DNA of 64,000 nucleotides, taken from positions 1,146,809-1,210,808 of the forward strand of contig BCKK01000002.1 in NCBI GenBank assembly GCA_001600615.1, written 5' to 3'. Every line of letters starts with the position of its first letter. Within the stretch, counting starts at the first letter, position 1. This DNA is from Dioszegia crocea (lineage: Eukaryota; Basidiomycota; Tremellomycetes; Tremellales; Bulleribasidiaceae). Under the pieces are notes generated by a model. It was not told where the DNA came from, made no database searches, and was given only the letters and a program-made list of their open reading frames with translations. A program made the translations under genes and the position numbers. This document shows positions 58,051 to 64,000 of this stretch, piece after piece.

Positions 58051-59401
58051 TCATCCCCTGTTCATAGTATTACCCGCCCCTTTCTTATTCTGTTCTCCGT
58101 ACTGAGCCCAGTACTCCTCTTTTAGCCGCTTCTCCTCCGCTGCCTCGTTCCCCCGCATCGTCCCATCGTTCTCTGAGCTCAAAGCCAGAAGCTCAGAAGT
58201 TGTAGGAGCATCTGCCGATGCTTGACTACTTATATCAGTATCAACGGCATAGTCATGTGAGAAAATCACGCACCCTCCACCTGTGATGATATTCCCTCTC
58301 TTATTCTCTTCATCGAGATACTCGTCGATGGTCATCGTAGGCAGTCGGTGTCCGTTCCGAAATACCTCGCCTTTGAGCCGTTCGCGGTCCGATAATTGAC
58401 TGGTACTTGGAAGAATCGTAAAAGGCCTCAATACTCTGCCTCCTCCCGAGATCAGATCCCTGGGGCGATACTGCACCGCCGACCGGTCAAGTCGCCAAGT
58501 ATTGTCGTGCTCCTCGCCATCACGAGGCGGGGCTGACGAAGTCGAAGAGGACGCGGCGGGGTCGCGTGGGGCAGAGGTTAGGAGCTCGAGCTCCATAGTA
58601 TTGTGTGAGAGGGAAGCAAGTGCCAGGGTATGCAGTAGGCGGAGGAGCTGGAGAGTGATGTTTCGCTGGCCTCTTGGTTCGGGATTGACCGAGGTGGAAG
58701 AAGATTTTTCATGGGTCTTGGGCGAAGAAGGAAGCAGAGCCAGTAGGAACGCTATTGGATTGGAAGACGGTTCGATCTGGCCGGGCAGAGAGCCCTACAG
58801 GGCGTTAGCAACCGCGAAACCGTAAGGAGCTTGGTCGACTCACTGATATTGCCTCGCGCAATTCCTTCTCTCGTTTGTACTGTCGAATTTTGGCCTCTCG
58901 CCTTTGAGCCGGATCTCGAGGAGCAGCCCTGGATCTATCTGCCATTCCAGTGTTTTCCGCGCCTTCTTCAGGCGACAGGACGCCGTACGATAGCAAGAGA
59001 TGGAGAAATGCACTGTATGCTGTCTGGATGCAGTCAGTCATCCGTTGAGTTCCAGCAATTATGCGCTCACTCACATCCGAGCGACGTATACAGGCCATCC
59101 TCTCCCCGTACCCACCAAGACCGGTCCGTCCTTCCACCTCACCCAGAACCCATCCAGTGGCCAGGAAGACCAGCTCTCCATCTCCCAACTCCTCCACTTC
59201 CTCATTTTCCGAAAATATTCCCAGAGATGTAATCATTCGAGATACGAGGTAGAGATCATCCAATGCCCTGCCGAGTTTGGCTTGCGAGGTAGCGAGGGAT
59301 AATGGGACGTCGTCATTGAAGATAGGCAGTATCGTATTCAGGATTTGGGCAAGGTAAAGGGGGAGGGGAAGATGCGTGGTGGTGGCTTCGGTAGCGGACA
59401 T
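58051..59401 (-). CDS. TAP42: Tap42/IGBP1-type regulator of PP2A-like phosphatases
   Basis: Binds the catalytic subunits of PP2A, PP4 and PP6/Sit4 and links them to TOR. The start MSATEATTTHLPLPLYLAQI is at 59401; an upstream extension in frame was rejected as leader. The helical N-terminal half has RALDDLYLVSRMITSLGIFS and LVFLATGWVLGEVEGRTG. Then LHLLLSYGVLSPEE and QRREAKIRQYKREKELREAI S, the conserved RRxxKIxxYKxxKxL block. After one intron the C-terminal half reads WRLDRSAVQYRPRDLISGGG RVLRPFTILP, GEVFRNGHRLPTMTIDEYLD EE and EYWAQYGEQNKKGAGNTMNR G. The order and spacing fit Tap42. Its partner phosphatase class is encoded at 932-2119. Confidence 0.93.
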
Positions 59402-60414
59402 CTCGTTTCCAAAACCGAGATGGCTCTGATGTGCAGCCCAGAGGTATAAGGCGACTCTATGGGACGAAGAGAGCACAGACTGCCGCCGCGGAGAGAATTG
59501 AAGTTCCGACCGATGATATGCTGGGTGTGTACATCGTCAAATGTTGATCAGGCGTTGATCGGCGTAGTCAATACTCGTAATCAATCCGCAGGTTTGGAAA
59601 TTAAGGTTCCGGGGCTTTTTGACTGGCGGTTGGGCTTGGCTCCTCGGGCCTGGGTAATATGTCAAGTGCATGTGTCTTCAGGCGATCAATGGTTTATCAA
59701 TCATGGCGCAATTTGATACAATACTCATGTATAAGATTCAGCGGGGGTCTGAACCTGAATCGGTCTGCATGATCAAGGCATGCAAATTCCACTAGGGAGG
59801 ACAGCTGACTCTCCCTGCCGAGGACAAGGAGATTCTCGAACCATGCAAAAAAGCAGCTTTCAGCACAGTTCTTGGCAGGTCTCCTAGTCCTGTTGCAGCG
59901 CCATGACCCTATCGTGGCACTCTGACGTACACTAGGCTGCAACATCAGCTCTGGCTGAGCCTAGATCGGGCCTGCAGGGGCCCCACGATCTGATCCACGC
60001 ACAGCACGTGGAGCGAACCCTCCTGCAAACTCACGATCAGCCTCATTGGAGCACATTACTAGTCATAGTAGAGGATTATGGGTGCCAACACCATGGCGAG
60101 TTCTTGAGAGCCCACTGAAGGTGTGGTCAGTTCCTCTTGTCTCGCCAAGGTTCATGAGCTTCGTGCCGGAGTCTGGGCAAATTAATAGCATTGACTTCCC
60201 GCAGCTTTGTTGGCGATGGTCAGCAGGCAATGTCAAGCTAAAGTGTCGGCATGCCGCGCAGCCCTGTCAGAGAGAAGTGTCCTGCCCCCTTGTTAAGCAA
60301 CGACTCATTCAGTTTGGCGGTGATAATCTCAATCCAGAGCACGGGTCCACTCGTACAGATCGTATGTGCGTAGACTGTTGCTTGGTATCGAGCTGAGTGT
60401 TTGCATGAGACGTA
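59402..60414. other. Long intergenic region upstream of TAP42
   Basis: 1,013 bases, the longest clear non-coding stretch in the right flank, between two minus-strand genes. It should contain the SEC72 3' UTR and TAP42 promoter. I looked for tRNA-like boxes, repeats and long frames and found none convincing. Confidence 0.4.
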
Positions 60415-61447
60415 TTAAGCATAAGCAGTTCTGGCCAGCTGCTCGTCGATCTCCTTTAAAAACGCGTTCAACTCCTGATAGCGTTAGCCCGGACATCAAC
60501 CTGGCTGGAGAAAAGCGAGGACCATATCGGCCGACTCACTTTATCTTCCGGCTCGAATTGTAGACCGTCGACCAATGCGTCTCGTGCATCTTCCAGCCTG
60601 TTGAGTCCGACCAGAGCTCTAGCTTTTCTGCGCGTGTCAGCTTCTGGACGTATCCAAAGGGAGTGAGCAAAAACATACCTGAAATGTCCCTTTGTCCATG
60701 GTCGTCTCAAGATGATGACTGCTTCTGCATCCGCTAGGGCGCTAGTCCTAGTCATGTCAGCCGTGAATGGTGGAATGGTCCCTCGACGCAGGTTGAGCGA
60801 CTGACCACTGGCTGCCAAAAGCGTACGCAGCGCTTCGGTTACACAACGCAATGGCTATTTCCTCCTTGCCTATCGCAGCTGGTTCCCATGGTGGGCGACT
60901 CAGCGCCATATTAGCTGATTGCGAGTAGATCTCAGCAGCTTGTTTGTACTGTTGAGCTTTGAATGCAGTCTGTGGGTCAGCCGCGTCCACAGCAGAGGAT
61001 TGTTAACGACGAGTCCACGCCAGTACTGAATGATGGCAGATCGCGGCGTCTTCTCACTCCTCTGAGCAAGTGGTGACTCACGTTGCCGGCCTCCTTGGCA
61101 CTCTTTATCGCCTCCGCTCTCTGCACGGGTGGAGGATGATTTGGTGGTGGTGGAATCGCGTCCACTGGCGCAGCATAGAGGAACTGGTGCATATGGGCCA
61201 GCGGTCCGTAATCGACGCCACACTCAGCGCATGTCATCTGCTTGTGGGCAGGGCATAGAGCCATGTGACTGTTCTGAGGTGGCTGTGCGTTAGGGAGATT
61301 GACCTCGACAATGGCGAGGGGGAGAGATGTTGTGGGTAGTGAGTCGAGAAGAGCTGTGAGTGCTGGATTTGCGGGGATAGAAGGTGGGGGTCCCTGTTGC
61401 TGAGGGTGAGAATGGGGATGAGGGTGTGGGTGTGAGTGTTCTGCCAT
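60415..61447 (-). CDS. SEC72: Sec72-like TPR subunit of the ER post-translational translocon
   Basis: Sec72 is the cytosolic TPR subunit of the Sec62/63 translocon and receives Hsp70-bound precursors. The start at 61447 is a His/Pro-rich head (MAEHSHPHPHPHSHPQQQGP) followed by TSLPLAIVEVNLPNAQPPQN and a Cys/His motif (CPAHKQMTCAECG). The TPR part is QRAEAIKSAKEAGN|TAFKAQ QYKQAAEIYSQSANMALSRP PWEPAAIGKEEIAIALCNRS AAYAF. The remaining exons give ALADAEAVIILRRPWTKGHF R|KARALVGLNRLEDARDALV DGLQFEPEDKELNAFLKEID EQLARTAYA and the stop at 60415-60417. MALSRPPWEPA is characteristic of fungal Sec72. About 260 residues, four introns. Confidence 0.85.
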
Positions 61448-61813
61448 TGTATCTGAGGAATGTGTTGTGGTGTATAGGTGATGGCAAGCTCGAGCTCAGC
61501 TGTCTGATCAGCGCGACACGTCTCTGATGGAGATCCCGCAATCTCCGGACCATTAGAGCTGGATATACTCCCGCTAATGTAATAATTGCGTCATGATTAG
61601 GATTATTGGATGTTGGTTGTTTACATGACATACCTCATCCATTGGGCAAATTGCCACCCATCCCATCTCCTGCAAGCCATCTCTAATTCTCCATCTCATC
61701 CCCCATCCCCCCATCCAAGGTCATCTCTGAAACATCCCCCCACTCTCATCCCCATCCTCTTCTTCTTCCCTTCTCCCCATCTTGCCTTACCCCATCTCTT
61801 GATTCGACTAGTC
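61448..61813. promoter_or_regulatory. Divergent promoter region, SEC72 / SAP-TM gene
   Basis: 366 bases between divergent start codons; the right half is strongly C/T-rich (leader). Confidence 0.4.
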
Positions 61814-63259
61814 ATGTCGTAAGTCAACCTCAAGACTATGTCTGATTCCTTGTTGACGTTCAACAGCACCACAACTTTCTCAGGCTCACTCAGCGGGAAG
61901 CGTCGGGCGGACCTTGTGGATATTGCAGAGGCGCTGGGCTTGGACACCGATGTCAAGATGGTCGAGCTTAAGGAGGTCATCCAGAACCACCTGGACCAGA
62001 ACGAGGCGACTCTGTCCACCTCGCCGAGGTTCAAGGGGTTGTATGTCCGCAGAAGGTAGGTTCTGGTCTCTGCAACAGGGAGGAGGGAAAGGCCTTTGGG
62101 AGCTACTGACCCTATACAAGTCTCACTCGCTGACTCGCCAGGAGCCACAACAACAACGACCAGAACAACGAGTCCGACTCCGAGACTGCCGGTGGAGAGG
62201 CCAAGTCCGTCATTCGCACTGCTCGCAAGTCCGTCAGCCGGGCCGTCGACAGAGTACAGGCAACCATCGACGCTGCTGGCATCCCTCTGCCTGATTCGCC
62301 TATGGTGTAAGTCTTATCTCGCGGTTGACGTACAAAGCTGACTTTCCTAGCCATAGAGTTGCGGAAGTCGCCAACGACGTCGCTGCTCAAGCTGTCGATG
62401 CGGCCAATGCTGCTGTTGTTGTCGCTACAAACGCATCTCAAGCGCTCGTCCCCACCGAGAAGACCCAGCGGCATATGCGCAAATACTGGAACAATGTTTC
62501 CAGTCAGGTAGTCAAGTACTCCAAGATGGGACAGGACCGCGTAGATGTGGGCGTTACTCCAGTCCGAGAGGTATGTTCTCAGCTACCTGTGGCTATGCTC
62601 GCTGACGCCCCAGTTCCTTTCATCTCCTCAGAACCTCATCATTGCCTTCTTATCGATCGAACTCGTCCACCTCCTCATGACGTCTTCGCAATCATACAAC
62701 CACACCATCTTCTTCCCCCCAGCAGGCGGATTGTCAGGTTCGATTGACTCGCTACTGAGCGGTCTCTTCTTCTGGGCGCCCAAGATGCAGTTCACGGTCA
62801 GGGTGCCAGAATGGGCGAATTGGAGTTCGACAAGTCAACTTTGGGGCGCTGTCTCATGGTGGTGAGTGTTTTGAACAGTGGATTTGGGCCAATGCTGACG
62901 TATCAGGGTCATGGGCACAGTCATCCCTGCGTTGGCTGGCTCTAGCATCATTTCCCTAACGCACCACACCAAACATGCCGGCGTTACCACTCGACACCAA
63001 GCTCAGGGTAAGTCCTCATCCTACTACCCAGTCCTCTCCGTTCAAGCTGACACATGCAGTTGCCCAGACCAAGCAAACGTTTGACCCCTTGGTCTTTGCG
63101 CTGCTCCGCTTCGTCCTCCTTTTGTGGCCCCTGACCACCGCCGCGCCAACAGCAATGGTCGATTCGCTCGAGATGTGCGGCAACCTCCAGGGCCGTGCGC
63201 TCGCTGCTGGACTAATGGCAGCTTTGGTCACTGCCCAACATGCCTCTGCGTCAAGCTAG
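61814..63259 (+). CDS. SAP-like N-terminus plus transmembrane helices, function unknown
   Basis: Exon 1 is ATGTC (61814). Intron GTAAGT...CAACAG gives MSTTTFSGSLSGKRRADLVD. The N-terminal helices KRRADLVDIAEALGLDTDVK MVELKEVIQNHLDQN resemble a SAP/LEM-like fold. A middle region has SVIRTARKSVSRAVDRVQAT and VAEVANDVAAQAVDAANAAV VVATNASQAL. Membrane spans: FLSSPQNLIIAFLSIELVHL LM, LWGAVSWWVMGTVIPALAGS SII and DPLVFALLRFVLLLWPLTTA A. The end is AALVTAQHASASS at TAG 63257-63259. Five or six short introns. Related proteins with an N-terminal SAP-like motif and TM helices are, as I recall, widespread in fungi but uncharacterised. An inner-nuclear-membrane role would be a guess. Confidence 0.8.
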
Positions 63260-63607
63260 TGATCGAGGTGAGGGATCGGCGGAGGGGGAATCTATTCGGG
63301 CGGGTCAAAATGAGGAATTGGGATCTGAGTTTCGGGTCGATGATTGGGTCGGGGCGTTATTGAAGGTTGGCGAAATTTCGAATTGTGGCTCCTCTTGTCG
63401 AGTTGAAGCTGGTGAGGGTGTGTTGTGGCTGTAGTACGAGATCATATTATAATAGTCGCCCCGCGGGCGCATGTGAAGTATACCCCTTGCCCGTGATGGT
63501 GCGCCAGTGTATGGATGTACAGAATACAAGAACAATACAGATTTCAAGCTTTTGCCGAGTGTCTATACAACGATATCCCACATATCAGCCTACCTCAGCC
63601 TCAGGCC
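63260..63607. other. Convergent 3' region at the right end
   Basis: 348 bases between two converging genes; no coding signal or repeat recognised. Confidence 0.4.
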
Positions 63608-64000
63608 TTATCTCGTCACGCCCAATCCGGCCTCTGCCCTACCTCGATCAAGCACATCCAACAACCCTCCAGCCGCATGACGCACATCAAACCCCGTCGC
63701 GCCATCTGCCAATTCCGTAAGGCGTGTTTTGAGCTGATACGGATGGAACAACTCCAGCATTGCTTGTCTGGGCCGACGAGATCGTGTCGAGGCTTCAATA
63801 AGGTGTCGGAGGGTCCGGATAGAGGCATGTTTGACCAAATCGGACTTGGCGTTCTGCCATCAGCAAGCATTTCGCAGTATTTGTTGAAGTCTGACTCACT
63901 AGGGCATCACTCAAACCCTCCACAATCTCCACTCGCGAGACCAGCGCCTGTCGCATGCGATCATTGCCCAATGCAAGATTTGATAGCGTAAAAATTGCCT
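63608..64000 (-). CDS. Armadillo-repeat protein, C-terminal part (runs off the window)
   Basis: The frame enters from the right edge: AIFTLSNLALGNDRMRQALV SRVEIVEGLSDAL. An intron (GTGAGT...GGCAG, about 63853-63899) then joins NAKSDLVKHASIRTLRHLIE AST, followed by ARHLIE-type helices, LTELADGATGFDVRHAAGGL LDVLDRGRAEAGLGVTR and a stop at 63608-63610. The hydrophobic spacing (SNLALGNDRMRQALV; ASIRTLRHLI; HAAGGLLDVL) is that of ARM/HEAT helices. ARMC8/Gid5-like or Vac8-like proteins are possible, but the visible part is too short to decide. Confidence 0.65.

Overview
This window is nuclear DNA from a basidiomycete fungus, most likely a Tremellomycete (Cryptococcus/Kwoniella/Tremella relatives). 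The evidence is dense intron-rich genes, introns mostly 45-65 bases with CTGAC/CTAAC-type branch sites, a myosin-motor chitin synthase, homeodomain/C2H2 STE12 proteins, and a farnesylated-pheromone gene next to a STE3 receptor. Gene models were assembled by hand from reading frames, splice signals and recalled family conservation. Internal exon borders not quoted here are approximate.

Left flank (1-32930), housekeeping genes: the 3' end of KRR1; a PP6/Sit4 phosphatase; an unrecognised acidic gene with frame problems; an APSES/ankyrin MBF subunit; an unrecognised serine/proline-rich gene; pantothenate synthetase PAN6; the ERMES subunit MDM12; the GTPase NOG2, whose one long intron carries a convincing H/ACA snoRNA; a 68-codon complex I subunit (NUO9.5-like); exonuclease REX1; the AAA+ protein MGS1/WRNIP1; a 4-TM protein; a class V chitin synthase with a myosin-like motor; and an Srp1-type SR protein.

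Centre (33520-51515), a pheromone/receptor (P/R) mating-type locus: two STE12 paralogues on the same strand flank UBP6, a pheromone precursor, DBP10 and REI1. STE3 and the PAK kinase STE20 follow. The pheromone precursor carries two copies of the same prenylation-type peptide, identical in protein but differing at seven synonymous sites. Its promoter has six exact copies of ACAAAAGG/CCTTTTGT in about 340 bases. Two more copies lie in the divergent STE12-STE3 promoter. Pheromone, receptor, PAK kinase and STE12 together form the pheromone-response pathway. No HD-type homeodomain pair (SXI1/SXI2 type) is visible.

Right flank (51820-64000): a C2/MUN (UNC13/Git1-like) protein, an unrecognised glycine-rich gene, TAP42, a SEC72-like TPR protein, a SAP-like/TM protein, and the 3' end of an armadillo-repeat gene. 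No transposon, CRISPR array, rRNA or tRNA gene was recognised.
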